A DNA stretch of 64,000 bases, from NCBI RefSeq assembly GCF_000197735.1, contig NC_014550.1, positions 1,550,001-1,614,000 of the forward strand, in the 5' to 3' direction. Below are positions 53,501 to 61,976 of the stretch, one piece after another. Every line of letters begins with the position of its first letter. Position 1 is the first letter of the stretch. Below the pieces are notes generated by a model. It was not told the origin of the DNA and ran no database searches. It was given only the letters and a program-made list of their open reading frames with translations. A program made the position numbers and the translations under genes. This DNA is from Glutamicibacter arilaitensis Re117 (GTDB lineage: Bacteria; Actinomycetota; Actinomycetes; Actinomycetales; Micrococcaceae).

Positions 53501-55581
53501 ATTCTATTTCGGTTGAAAACCTCGAATCAGTGATTGCCCAAAAGGGCATTAGGCCGCAGGGAACGCAGAATAAGCTCTCCATTGCTTATGCTGGTGACGG
53601 CACGAGTGTCGACACTTTGTCTATCGTGGCGCATGTTGAAGTCTGCACAAGTGACAACGTACTACAAGTACTTGACACAGCTCCTGACGTTTTTGTGCTT
53701 GAATTGGCAAGTGGTAACGTTGCGCCTCCTGCATATGAAAAATCAGCCAATTTCGCAGATACCACGAATTTACAACAGATTCAAAAGTCGATACTGCATT
53801 CACGGGTTATGGGCGCCCGATCAGTCTTCATCTCCCATAACGATCCAGAGGCGCTCGGTCTTGGTAAAGAAATAGCTCGGAAATGCGATGTAGTTGTATC
53901 AAATGATCGCAAGTCGCTCATTTCGTACATGCGCTTGAATCCGAACTCCAATCAAATGGCTGCAAACATCTCTGGTGGTAGACGAACAGCAATCATTCCG
54001 AGCATCCCGTCACGAAACATCAAGCCGATCACGCCCTGCGAAGACGGAAGTCTATATCCAGCATCATTGGAAGACGGATTGGTTGCCGGTCGCCCTGTAG
54101 TACCTGCTTGGACTTCCGGTCTAAGCTGGGTGGACTCTTCGCAAATTGGCGACCACGACGCCGTGCTTCGGTATGAAGCTACCGGAAAACAAGAAGACGG
54201 ACTTGCGTCTTTGTGGGCGAATTGCGTGGAGCTCAGCCAAGGTCGCAGTGGACTTGATTTCGCTGTATCTGTTCTCCGCACAGCCGGTTTTCCCGTAATT
54301 CACCCACGAGGTGAAACATCGAAACCATTTGGCCAACGGTTGACGGTAAATGCTGACACTACCACGCAGTTCAAGCCGGAAATCGTAGTTAAAGACTCTG
54401 TAATTTTGGATGATGGGCTCAAACGTGATCTCGTTGCTTTGTATCGCGTTTCTGATGCGCAGAGGATTGTGGTCGAAACGGGAGCTGACAGTGCTCAATC
54501 GATCACTATTACGTCGGCAAATGGTCACGAAAGCGTGGTATCGCGGGCAAGGCGAACAAACCAAAAAAGTTTGAAATCGGCTAGTTTGTCAGAGTTCAGC
54601 GATTCTGGCGTCTCGATTGTAGTTGCTACATACAATGGTGCCGCGCGACTGCCGCGGTTATTGAGCACCATTTTGAAGCAGCGGCTACCGTTCTCTTTGC
54701 TGGAACTGGTCGTCGTTCCTAATGGTCCCGATGATGGAACTCAAGATTTACTGAGAGCTTGGAGCGGAGAGCATCCTGACATTTCGTTAAAGATTCTTCC
54801 TGTAGAAGAAGCGGGTGTTGCCAAAGCACGCAACCTAGGTATAGCAAACGCGTCGAGGCAGTACATAACCTTTGTCGACGATGATGATTATCTGGAACCG
54901 AACTACTTGCTTTCCCTCTATTCGCGTGCCGATAACAACACTGTTGTGCTTGGAAGGCTGTCGGATGTCGATGAGGAGACAAACGAGATCGTCCGCGACA
55001 CGACGACAAACAGGCGAGTTACTGAACTTTCTGGAAGATTATTGCCTCTGGCACAGCGTGCAGGTGCTTTGGGCATGAACGGCGCTAAGCTCCTTCCAAC
55101 GTGGCTGACTCGTGAATGCACCTATGATTCATCGTTACGCAGTGGGGAAGACGTGGCCTTCATGGCTCAGCTGCTAAGGAAGCCAGGTATATTCGTGACA
55201 TCTTCGGCAGACGTCGGCGAAGCGGACTATATGCGGGTCATGAGGTTCAATTCGATTTCTCGACGTGAGGAGACCTTCGAATTCATGGTTCTTGAACGGT
55301 TAGATGTCCTGGCGCTTCTTCATCGAACTTGGGAACAGAGTGAATACAAGGGTGGAAAGGGCACGATACAGTATTTGGCCACGGGACAACTCGGCTTCAT
55401 GAAGCGCTTCGTTCTGGAGAGCAGGAGCATCGCGGATTATGAGCGAACACTTCACGCCATTGAAGAGCGTAATATGGATTCGTTAGCAATCCTCCAGCCG
55501 TTACTTGCTAATCTGCGTTCGGCAATAAGCGATCCCATGTCGTTGAATGACGGTAAGCGAATTTCGCTAGCACGCGAGTAA
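50590..55581 (+). CDS. Giant multi-module glycosyltransferase (GT-B-like modules plus C-terminal GT2)
   Basis: 1,663 aa from ATG 50590. Module 1 (about 1-365) is GT-B-like, with KTILCVIDEESTNPQVYRRL and DIVIGFGWTLSRRVAGG. Module 2 (about 370-690) is GT4-like, with WADIVICEFASFNAIWYSQN, QIVFVSEFYRRKAIETKGW and MLSPSYRETFHLAPVEGMASG. A third region (about 790-1,300) is again GT-B-like (VAVANGGFFESLATLVAARR) but weak. Module 4 (about 1,340-1,560) is a GT2 domain with SIVVATYNGAARLPRLLSTI, GVAKARNLGIANAS and the metal site ITFVDDDDYLEPNY. A single chain carrying several transferases could build an oligosaccharide processively. No membrane helices are seen. Confidence 0.8.
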   Translation: MSLNRNNMDESLSAKTILCVIDEESTNPQVYRRLVSTQLSSLRDMGAELVLLHVDGRAELLPAEYRSLDAELLVDKPIEGESDNQRSRKLAQRAVKHGKDSRYDIVIGFGWTLSRRVAGGQALSNKFWSVVDDPTESIDRSAWTNPTIVDALYRGSRKVFVFSDERRSILENTSNAANGRTYLPALHAYLDTSALKKKTYELGAATRVILPGLTQPAHYIDLLSELSELAKSGRSSYEFLFDGAEETWGELQNAPTTAVAAAIPGLKILRGHERFDGELTLGLVPNTAGEEWLSSFLIGEYLRHGVVPISLDRFLSLDHGNPAETISVADELSHLTIDVERLEDANRVIAAANLDTVGGRSVDGNETAPRKVVLAGADFKFAGDLVELLNESPDFDLKIDLWANNSHPDPTQSTPFVEWADIVICEFASFNAIWYSQNKRRNQKLIVRMHGYELLQPWIDQLAIDNVDQIVFVSEFYRRKAIETKGWDESKTSVISNTVDFGDLSRQKLPGAEFHLGMAGYVPILKRPDRALDLLEELLKHDDRFVLHMRGHEPWNYQWEWKKPAHQAAYRDFYSRIATDENLRTHISFESFGPDMAGWFRKIGWMLSPSYRETFHLAPVEGMASGALPVVWERDGADEIFPADYVVSDVTEAAQLILSTIEDCGAYETRAFEIQSFAARYSRSTVKSEWIELIHSTADMEVEARGTSASPHSSLEALIERHESNSSATSLLNAVSEAWRIRDYATAISLLDANIKLTANDTGELKQWEHWVRGTFQTAMNLESVLLKSVDGCVYHPRNDRAVVVSSEQAGAVILKSAVEGLDTKSIGIKLPVPGIELSHDNDLSNASAVSKDYLVKYDGTLRSNYYLVQAASEIASIFRDTSARVAVANGGFFESLATLVAARRVGIPFIWAPSASTDAAEFFSAFDEIRNDDPVHEIYQAILENTDAILNSQDHNVVLASLKHKIPVFDSISVENLESVIAQKGIRPQGTQNKLSIAYAGDGTSVDTLSIVAHVEVCTSDNVLQVLDTAPDVFVLELASGNVAPPAYEKSANFADTTNLQQIQKSILHSRVMGARSVFISHNDPEALGLGKEIARKCDVVVSNDRKSLISYMRLNPNSNQMAANISGGRRTAIIPSIPSRNIKPITPCEDGSLYPASLEDGLVAGRPVVPAWTSGLSWVDSSQIGDHDAVLRYEATGKQEDGLASLWANCVELSQGRSGLDFAVSVLRTAGFPVIHPRGETSKPFGQRLTVNADTTTQFKPEIVVKDSVILDDGLKRDLVALYRVSDAQRIVVETGADSAQSITITSANGHESVVSRARRTNQKSLKSASLSEFSDSGVSIVVATYNGAARLPRLLSTILKQRLPFSLLELVVVPNGPDDGTQDLLRAWSGEHPDISLKILPVEEAGVAKARNLGIANASRQYITFVDDDDYLEPNYLLSLYSRADNNTVVLGRLSDVDEETNEIVRDTTTNRRVTELSGRLLPLAQRAGALGMNGAKLLPTWLTRECTYDSSLRSGEDVAFMAQLLRKPGIFVTSSADVGEADYMRVMRFNSISRREETFEFMVLERLDVLALLHRTWEQSEYKGGKGTIQYLATGQLGFMKRFVLESRSIADYERTLHAIEERNMDSLAILQPLLANLRSAISDPMSLNDGKRISLARE

Positions 55582-55696
55582 TAGTGCGAACCGCAGTTTA
55601 GAGTTGCTGCAGATGCCTGCTTAAGAATTCTGCAGCAACTCATTGCATTGCTTAGCGTCTGACCCGATTCAAAACCGAGAGAATTTTCAACGAGGC

Positions 55697-57610
55697 ATGA
55701 AACTTACATCGATAGAACTTCGTCGTGCATTATGGCATTTGAGAACCGGTGGTATTTCTCAACTGCGAGAATGGTATGAGCGGGAGACGTATACTGCTCG
55801 GTCGAATGGGATCAGAGGTTCTCGTGCGAGTTCTTTGGAAAATGAACTAGGTCTTCAATTCCCGGTCATGGTCTCCGAAGACCGCCACCGACCTGTACCT
55901 GTAACAAATGTTGCAGTAATTTTGGATGATTTCAGTGCAAAAGCATGGGCTCCAGAATGGAACTGCACATTCATTACTCCTGAATCGTGGAAGCAAGATC
56001 TGAAAAGCCAGAAATTCGATTTACTCTTTGTAGAATCTGCCTGGGCAGGAAATAAAAAATCTTGGCAGTATCATTTGACAGGACCAACGGCGCCCCGGCC
56101 TGCATTTGTTGAGATGGTGGAAGGCTTCAAACAGCTTTCGATACCTACTGTCTTTTGGAATAAAGAGGATCCACCGCATTTTGCTGATTTTCTGGAGACA
56201 GCAAAGCTCTTCGAACATGTCTTTACTTCTGATTCAAGATTAATCCCCGAGTATCGCAAAGAACTGGGTCACGACCGCGTGTCAGCTCTGAGTTTCGCCG
56301 CCCAACCTGAGTTCCATAACCCCGTCCGTCCCTTGAACCAAGAACGTCGAGACGTTGCCTTCGCCGGTATGTACTTCGCCGACAAATACCCCGAGCGTAA
56401 GGAACAGATGGACATAGTCCTGGGGGGAGCGAGCGATATTTCCTCACGTTTGTCGACAGGGCTTGACATCTTTTCCCGGCAGCATGGCGGGGATAAGAAA
56501 TATCAGTTCCCAGCGCCGTATGACAAGAATGTCGTGGGCTCACTGGATTACGAGAAGATGCTTTCTGCGTATAAGTACTACAAGGTGTTCCTAAACGTGA
56601 ATTCCGTTGTCGATTCCCCAAGTATGTGCGCTCGTCGCATCTTCGAGATCACCGCGGCAGGTACTCCAGTAGTTTCTGCGCCAAGCGCTGCAATAGAAAA
56701 TTTCTTTTCTGCTTCTGAAGTTCTTCAGGTATCCAATAGGAAAGAGGCCTCGGACGCAATCCGTAGCTTAGTACGAAGTCCAGAACTTCGTGATCGCATG
56801 GTCCATATGGGGCAACGCCGGATTTGGCAGAATCATACCTATGCGCATCGTGCTATTCAGATTGAGCAGCAAGTTGGGCTACAAAATTCTGATAACCAGC
56901 CGTTGAGGATGACCTCTACACCCAACGTCACCGCGATCGTATCCACGATACGTCCGCATCAGTTGCACCACATATTTAAAACTGTAGGAAAGCAAAGAGA
57001 CGTTAATGTTGAGCTGATCCTTGTTACTCACAAGTTCACGCCTGATTACAATGAATTAGCTTCATATGCTCGTGAAGCAGGAATATCTGAGTACCGAGTC
57101 CTGGAATTGGGAGAGCAAAGCACATTAGGTGACTGCCTTAATGCTGCTGTATCCGAAGCCTCAGGTGATTTCATCACCAAAATGGACGATGATGACCTGT
57201 ACGGAGAGCATTACCTCTTTGATCAAGTAGCATCATTACGATTCAGCGGTGCATCCGTGGTTGGAAAGCAAGCACACTATATGTATCTGGCTGATTCAAA
57301 CGCGACATTGCTCCGGTTTGCGGAGCGAGAACATCGTTTCACTGACCTTGTCATGGGTCCAACGATGTTGGGGCATGCTTCCGTTTTCAAGGAAACGCCA
57401 TTTAAAACTCGGAACCGTGGAGAAGATACGCGATTCCTGAAAGACATTGTTGAACGTGGTGGGACGATCTATTCAAGCGACCGATTCAACTTCACTCAGA
57501 TGCGCGGAAGCGACGGACAGTCTCATACATGGGACTTGAGCGACGCTGAGCTTACTGCTACGGGGAGTATTCAGTGGTTTGGGCGCAATGAAAACCACGT
57601 GTTTTTCTAA
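55697..57610 (+). CDS. CgeB-like GT-B and GT2 fusion glycosyltransferase
   Basis: 637 aa from ATG 55697; the frame is open 18 codons further upstream, but MKLTSIELRRALWHLRTGG is a better start. The first half resembles the CgeB/YkvP group, with FDLLFVESAWAGNKKSWQYH, VFWNKEDPPHFADFL, DVAFAGMYFADKYPERK and SPSMCARRIFEITAAGTPVV. The second half is a GT2-like domain with VTAIVSTIRPHQLHHIFKTV, STLGDCLNAAVSEASGDFIT and KMDDDDLYGEHY. It probably adds two sugars, or one sugar with a regulatory domain. It has the same AT-rich codon use as its neighbours. Confidence 0.8.
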   Translation: MKLTSIELRRALWHLRTGGISQLREWYERETYTARSNGIRGSRASSLENELGLQFPVMVSEDRHRPVPVTNVAVILDDFSAKAWAPEWNCTFITPESWKQDLKSQKFDLLFVESAWAGNKKSWQYHLTGPTAPRPAFVEMVEGFKQLSIPTVFWNKEDPPHFADFLETAKLFEHVFTSDSRLIPEYRKELGHDRVSALSFAAQPEFHNPVRPLNQERRDVAFAGMYFADKYPERKEQMDIVLGGASDISSRLSTGLDIFSRQHGGDKKYQFPAPYDKNVVGSLDYEKMLSAYKYYKVFLNVNSVVDSPSMCARRIFEITAAGTPVVSAPSAAIENFFSASEVLQVSNRKEASDAIRSLVRSPELRDRMVHMGQRRIWQNHTYAHRAIQIEQQVGLQNSDNQPLRMTSTPNVTAIVSTIRPHQLHHIFKTVGKQRDVNVELILVTHKFTPDYNELASYAREAGISEYRVLELGEQSTLGDCLNAAVSEASGDFITKMDDDDLYGEHYLFDQVASLRFSGASVVGKQAHYMYLADSNATLLRFAEREHRFTDLVMGPTMLGHASVFKETPFKTRNRGEDTRFLKDIVERGGTIYSSDRFNFTQMRGSDGQSHTWDLSDAELTATGSIQWFGRNENHVFF

Positions 57611-57660
57611 GAGAGCATGATAGTGCAGATAGTTCGAGCAAGGACGAAAGGGTGTAATCG

Positions 57661-58836
57661 ATGAGAATCATGCTTCTTACGCACTCGTTTACCCCTGAAA
57701 TCTCGCCACCTCAGCGACGCTGGTCTATTATCGCTGACGAGTTAGCCCAATTGGGACACAGGGTCACAGTAGTGACTCCGAAATCAGATCGAATTGCGAC
57801 AGAGAGCCAACGTCTTCTGCTCAGTAATGATCGTGTGAAGCTGCAAAATTACCCCTCGATGCGGCGTTCTCGGACGATGCTGGGAAAAGTGGTAAAGCAC
57901 GGAGTGGATGCCATAATCAGTGTCCCTGCCGCCTTCCTTGGACAAAAGCCTGACGTAATCGTTGCTACTGTGCCCGCGATTCCAACACTTATTGTCGGTT
58001 ACATCGCAAGTCAATTGCGGAGAGTCCCGTTTGTTGTTGATTTGCGTGATGCCTGGCCCGACTTACTGAGCGAATCGCAAGTCCTGAAACTGCGGTGGCT
58101 GGAACCGCTCATATCGAAATTTATCAGTTTTGTGGTGAATAGAAGTGACATGCTGATAACCGTTACCCATGGTCTAGCTGAGAAGATGCAGAGCAATGGA
58201 GCTAAGAATGTCGCGACTATTTCTAATGGCGTTGAAACTGAACGGGCCAGTCTCCCAATAACCCCGCGCGCACATAACGACGAATTTCATATTCTTTATC
58301 TTGGAAATATTGGACGCAGCCAGGGTCTGGAAACCGTCATTCGTGCTATGACACAAGTCCCGGATAATGTTTATCTACGCGTGGTCGGGCAGGGGACTGA
58401 AAAAAATAAGCTGGTTGAAATGGCCGAAACGCTTGGCATCAACGCAGAGTTTCTTGATCCCGTGTATGGGCGAGAAGTGTTAGAAAATTATTCTTGGGCG
58501 GATACGTGTCTGGTCTCACTTCGGTCTGACTGGCCGAGTTTCAAATACACGGTGCCTTCGAAGCTATACGAGCTTCTATACCTCAATCAGCACGTGACAG
58601 GGCTAGTGCAAGGGGAAGCCGCCGGGATTATCAGAGCTTCAGAAGCGGGTATTGTAGTAGAGCAAAGTGTCCCAGCGCTGGTCGAGTACATTAATCAGAT
58701 GGCTGCGAATCCGGAATTTTTGCGCACAGAACGTCGAGGGACAGCATGGGTTCTAGAAAATGGCTCATTACGCAAGTCTGGCCGTGAGTACGCCAGTATC
58801 CTGAGCGAAGTTATTGAATCGAAGTCCAAGAGATAG
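57661..58836 (+). CDS. Glycosyltransferase family 4 (WbuB-like)
   Basis: 391 aa from ATG 57661, after AAAGGGTG. The start LLTHSFTPEISPPQRRWSII with ELAQLGHRVTVVTPK, VDLRDAWPDLLSESQVLKL, and the C-terminal LYLGNIGRSQGLETVIRAM with SWADTCLVSLRSDWPSFKYT and VPSKLYELLYLNQHVTGLV are characteristic of WbuB-type GT4 enzymes that transfer N-acetylated amino sugars in O-antigen and related glycans. It overlaps the start region of the next gene. It should act in the cytoplasm on lipid-linked intermediates. Confidence 0.88.
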   Translation: MRIMLLTHSFTPEISPPQRRWSIIADELAQLGHRVTVVTPKSDRIATESQRLLLSNDRVKLQNYPSMRRSRTMLGKVVKHGVDAIISVPAAFLGQKPDVIVATVPAIPTLIVGYIASQLRRVPFVVDLRDAWPDLLSESQVLKLRWLEPLISKFISFVVNRSDMLITVTHGLAEKMQSNGAKNVATISNGVETERASLPITPRAHNDEFHILYLGNIGRSQGLETVIRAMTQVPDNVYLRVVGQGTEKNKLVEMAETLGINAEFLDPVYGREVLENYSWADTCLVSLRSDWPSFKYTVPSKLYELLYLNQHVTGLVQGEAAGIIRASEAGIVVEQSVPALVEYINQMAANPEFLRTERRGTAWVLENGSLRKSGREYASILSEVIESKSKR

Positions 58837-60592
58837 AGCAAGTCTGTTGAATCTGAAAGTTATTCCGAACGCAATCAACACGGCTAATCTGGTTATTTCA
58901 AATATTGCCGACGATCCGACTTATTTTGCTTTGCAGATTGGTCGTCGATTCCGTGGAAATCCAGTTATTCGCCTCGTGACCAGCTATCTGGATAGAAACA
59001 GTGCACCTGTAGAGCAGCGAGCGCTGGGTGCGATGCTCAACGATGACAGCAGCGGATTGCGAGCTGCGTGCGGAGAATGGCTCGGCATGGAAACAGAATT
59101 GCCATATTCCGTTTTCTTGGCGAATCTATGTATTGCTTCAGGCGAATGGCACCTGGCAGGCATGTTGCTCGACGGTGATTCCAAATCGAGTCGGAAGATC
59201 AGAGCAAAGGCACGCTTAATGTGGTCATTGGGACACATGACGAATGCGATCGAGATTTTGGAGCTGATCGGCCGCGGCAGGCAACTCAGTCACTACCGAT
59301 CAGAACTGGCGACCTTCCAAGGTCTGGCACCAACAATCTCAGCCCAAGCACAAAGTAAGTCCACATCGAGTGAATTTCGGAGTGTCTTATACGTAGCGAC
59401 TAATTCGCTGCCCCACACGGGAAGCGGGTACGCTCAGCGCACGCAGTCGATTCTAAAGTCGTTGTCTGGCAAAAAGTGGAACGTCAAAGCGCTAACTAGG
59501 GTTAACTATCCGATTAACATCGGTAAGCTAACCGCAGGCAAATCCGATGTAGTCTCCGGAATTACTTACGAACGTTGCTTGCCGTTCCCCGCAAAACACG
59601 ATTTCGCCGGCAGAGTCCAACAACAAGCGGATGATCTCCTGGCTAGGGTGCTTAATGATCGTCCGGATGTACTGCATACGACCACTGACTTCTCCAATGC
59701 ACTAGCGGTTCGGGCCGTTGCCGAAGCGACAGGAACTCCATGGATCTACGAAGTTCGTGGGCAATTAGCTGATACGTGGCTCTCGACACGGCCAGAAGAT
59801 TCAAGAAGCTCTGAACGATATCGGCTTTTTGTGGAGCGAGAGGCTGATGTGGCGCGGCATGCGGACTACGTATTCACGCTTGGAAACGAGATGAAGCAGA
59901 ATTTAGTGCTTGCGGGTGTCGACGAGTCCAAGATCTCGTTATTGCCCAATGGGATTGGAGAAGAGTTCCTTCAACTTCCTGTCAATCGAGAAGATGCGCG
60001 AGGACAGCTCGGTCTGGATTCAAAAGCAATATATGTAGGCACCGTCAGTAGCTTGGTCCCATATGAAGGGCTGTCCACGGTCGTCGAAGCAATTGCGAAG
60101 CTGGCAAGCGAACATTCTAATCTTCGTTTACTGATCGTAGGAGACGGCACGGATAGAGAAAACTTGATCCGACTCGCTAAGACGCTTGGCATCGAATCTC
60201 GCTGTGAATTCCCAGGACGCGTTGCCCGTGAAGTTGCGCATCTTTACCACGCATCGCTGAATGCGTTTGTCGTACCACGCGTGGATTCAGCGGTAACCCG
60301 ATCGGTCACACCACTGAAGCCTGTCGAAGCCATGGCCTCCAGCGTGCCCGTTTTGGCCTCGAATCTCCCGGCCTTGAGCGAATTAATCACCGATGGTGAG
60401 AGCGGCCACTTGATTGCAGCGGAAGATGTTTCCGAGTGGGCTGAGGCAATCGAGAAGTTAATCCTTAATCCTGAAAATGCAGAGCTCATGGGCAAGTCAG
60501 GACGAGAATTTGTGTTAGCCAACAGAACCTGGGACCAAAACGCTCACCACATTGTCGAAGTTTACGAGCGAGTAATAAATAAAGCGCTGTGA
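58814..60592 (+). CDS. Glycosyltransferase family 4 with helical N-terminal extension
   Basis: Up to 592 aa from TTG 58814, overlapping the previous gene by 23 bases; TTG 58847 is an alternative start, and neither has a strong ribosome site. The first 180 residues are helical (AALGAMLNDDSSG-type segments) and unrecognised. The GT4 part starts at RSVLYVATNSLPHTGSGYAQ, continues with TPWIYEVRGQLADTWLS, DYVFTLGNEMKQNL and YVGTVSSLVPYEGLSTVVEA, and ends with SLNAFVVPRVDSAVTRSVTP and LKPVEAMASSVPVLASNLPA. It is the last of the AT-rich transferase run; the wec genes follow. Confidence 0.82.
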   Translation: MNRSPRDRASLLNLKVIPNAINTANLVISNIADDPTYFALQIGRRFRGNPVIRLVTSYLDRNSAPVEQRALGAMLNDDSSGLRAACGEWLGMETELPYSVFLANLCIASGEWHLAGMLLDGDSKSSRKIRAKARLMWSLGHMTNAIEILELIGRGRQLSHYRSELATFQGLAPTISAQAQSKSTSSEFRSVLYVATNSLPHTGSGYAQRTQSILKSLSGKKWNVKALTRVNYPINIGKLTAGKSDVVSGITYERCLPFPAKHDFAGRVQQQADDLLARVLNDRPDVLHTTTDFSNALAVRAVAEATGTPWIYEVRGQLADTWLSTRPEDSRSSERYRLFVEREADVARHADYVFTLGNEMKQNLVLAGVDESKISLLPNGIGEEFLQLPVNREDARGQLGLDSKAIYVGTVSSLVPYEGLSTVVEAIAKLASEHSNLRLLIVGDGTDRENLIRLAKTLGIESRCEFPGRVAREVAHLYHASLNAFVVPRVDSAVTRSVTPLKPVEAMASSVPVLASNLPALSELITDGESGHLIAAEDVSEWAEAIEKLILNPENAELMGKSGREFVLANRTWDQNAHHIVEVYERVINKAL

Positions 60593-60723
60593 CAATGAGA
60601 CTGTCCCTGTTCACAGGCATGAGATATGATTCTTGAGGCTAATCCTTAGTTTTCTTGGCTATAGGATCAGTTTGCAGGCCCTTTCGTAGGGAAAACGCTC
60701 GTACCAGAAGGAAAGTCACTTTA

Positions 60724-61956
60724 GTGAACAACATTAAAGAAGTCGCCGTAATCGGTTTGGGTTACATCGGATTGCCAACCGCGGCAATTCTTGCCTCGAA
60801 GGGCATTACCGTAAAAGGCGTAGATGTAACTCCTCGCACTGTAGAAGCCGTCAACAAGGGCGAAGTACCGTTTGTGGAACCAGCGTTGGGCGAGTTCGTA
60901 TCCGCTGCTGTAGCTGCGGGCACTCTGTCTGCAAGCTTCGATACCCCAGAAGCTGAAGCGTACATCGTAGCCGTTCCCACTCCATTCAACGATGACTACA
61001 CCGCTGACCTGTCTTACATCGAGGCAGCCGCTGAGGGTATCGCTCCAAAGCTGAAGGGCGGCGAACTGGTTATCCTCGAGTCGACTTCGCCTCCAGGTGC
61101 AACCCAGCACCTCTTCGACTACCTGCTGAACAAGCGCCCTGACCTGAACAAGGAAAGCCTGCTTGTAGCACACTGCCCAGAACGCGTACTTCCTGGCTAC
61201 GTCATGGAAGAACTGGTTACCAATGACCGTATCGTTGGCGGCATCACCCCTGAAGCTGCAGACAAGGCAAAGGCTCTTTATGAGACTTTCTGCCAGGCAG
61301 CCATCCTGACCACGGATGCCGTAACCGCCGAAATGGCGAAGCTCGTTGAAAACTCTTTCCGCGACGTGAACATCGCCTTTGCCAACGAATTGTCGGTTAT
61401 CTCTGACAAGCTGGGTATTGACGTATGGGAATTGATCTCCCTTGCAAACCGTCACCCACGTGTGAACATTCTCCAGCCTGGTCCAGGCGTAGGCGGTCAC
61501 TGCATTGCAGTTGATCCATGGTTCATCGTTTCGGCGGCTCCTGAAGAATCCAAGTTGATCCGCATGGCTCGCAACACCAACGATGCCAAGCCAAACTGGG
61601 TTATCGACAAGGTTGTAGAAGCTACCAAGGCTCCTTCGTTCAACGGTAAGGTTGCCGTTCTCGGTTTGGCTTTCAAGGCCAACATCGATGACATGCGTGA
61701 ATCGCCATCGATCGCTATTGCCCGTAAGCTGGCTGAGAGCAACCCAAGCATTGAATTCTTGGCAGTCGAGCCACATGTTGACGCATTGCCTAAGAATCTT
61801 GCAGGCATCGACAACCTGAAGCTCGTATCCACAGAGGAAGGTCTAGAGTCGGCAAGCGTAATCACTTTGCTGGTCGACCACGATCAGTTCAAGGCTGTAC
61901 CAGCTACCGCGCTGGCCGGTAAGGAAGTCATCGACACCCGCGGTCTCTGGCGTTAA
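60724..61956 (+). CDS. wecC: UDP-N-acetyl-D-mannosamine dehydrogenase
   Basis: 410 aa from GTG 60724, with AGAAGGAAAG upstream. The N-terminal NAD-binding VAVIGLGYIGLPTAAILASKG, LVILESTSPPGATQHLFDYL, HCPERVLPG, KLVENSFRDVNIAFANELS, and the catalytic GVGGHCIAVDPWF with its cysteine identify a UDP-ManNAc-type dehydrogenase of the UDP-glucose/GDP-mannose dehydrogenase superfamily. It makes UDP-ManNAcA from the WecB product. Codon use is highly biased, like serA and unlike the preceding transferases, suggesting a conserved, well-expressed gene. Confidence 0.9.
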   Translation: MNNIKEVAVIGLGYIGLPTAAILASKGITVKGVDVTPRTVEAVNKGEVPFVEPALGEFVSAAVAAGTLSASFDTPEAEAYIVAVPTPFNDDYTADLSYIEAAAEGIAPKLKGGELVILESTSPPGATQHLFDYLLNKRPDLNKESLLVAHCPERVLPGYVMEELVTNDRIVGGITPEAADKAKALYETFCQAAILTTDAVTAEMAKLVENSFRDVNIAFANELSVISDKLGIDVWELISLANRHPRVNILQPGPGVGGHCIAVDPWFIVSAAPEESKLIRMARNTNDAKPNWVIDKVVEATKAPSFNGKVAVLGLAFKANIDDMRESPSIAIARKLAESNPSIEFLAVEPHVDALPKNLAGIDNLKLVSTEEGLESASVITLLVDHDQFKAVPATALAGKEVIDTRGLWR

Positions 61957-61976
61957 TTTCCGAGCTGACAAGGTTT

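Noticed and set aside
58011..58356. Short minus-strand frames inside the GT4 gene as antisense genes
   Set aside because: No promoter-like or ribosome-site evidence; random openings in AT-rich coding DNA.
60721..61776. 351-codon minus-strand frame opposite wecC
   Set aside because: Strong codon bias of wecC leaves the opposite strand open; wecC motifs are unambiguous.
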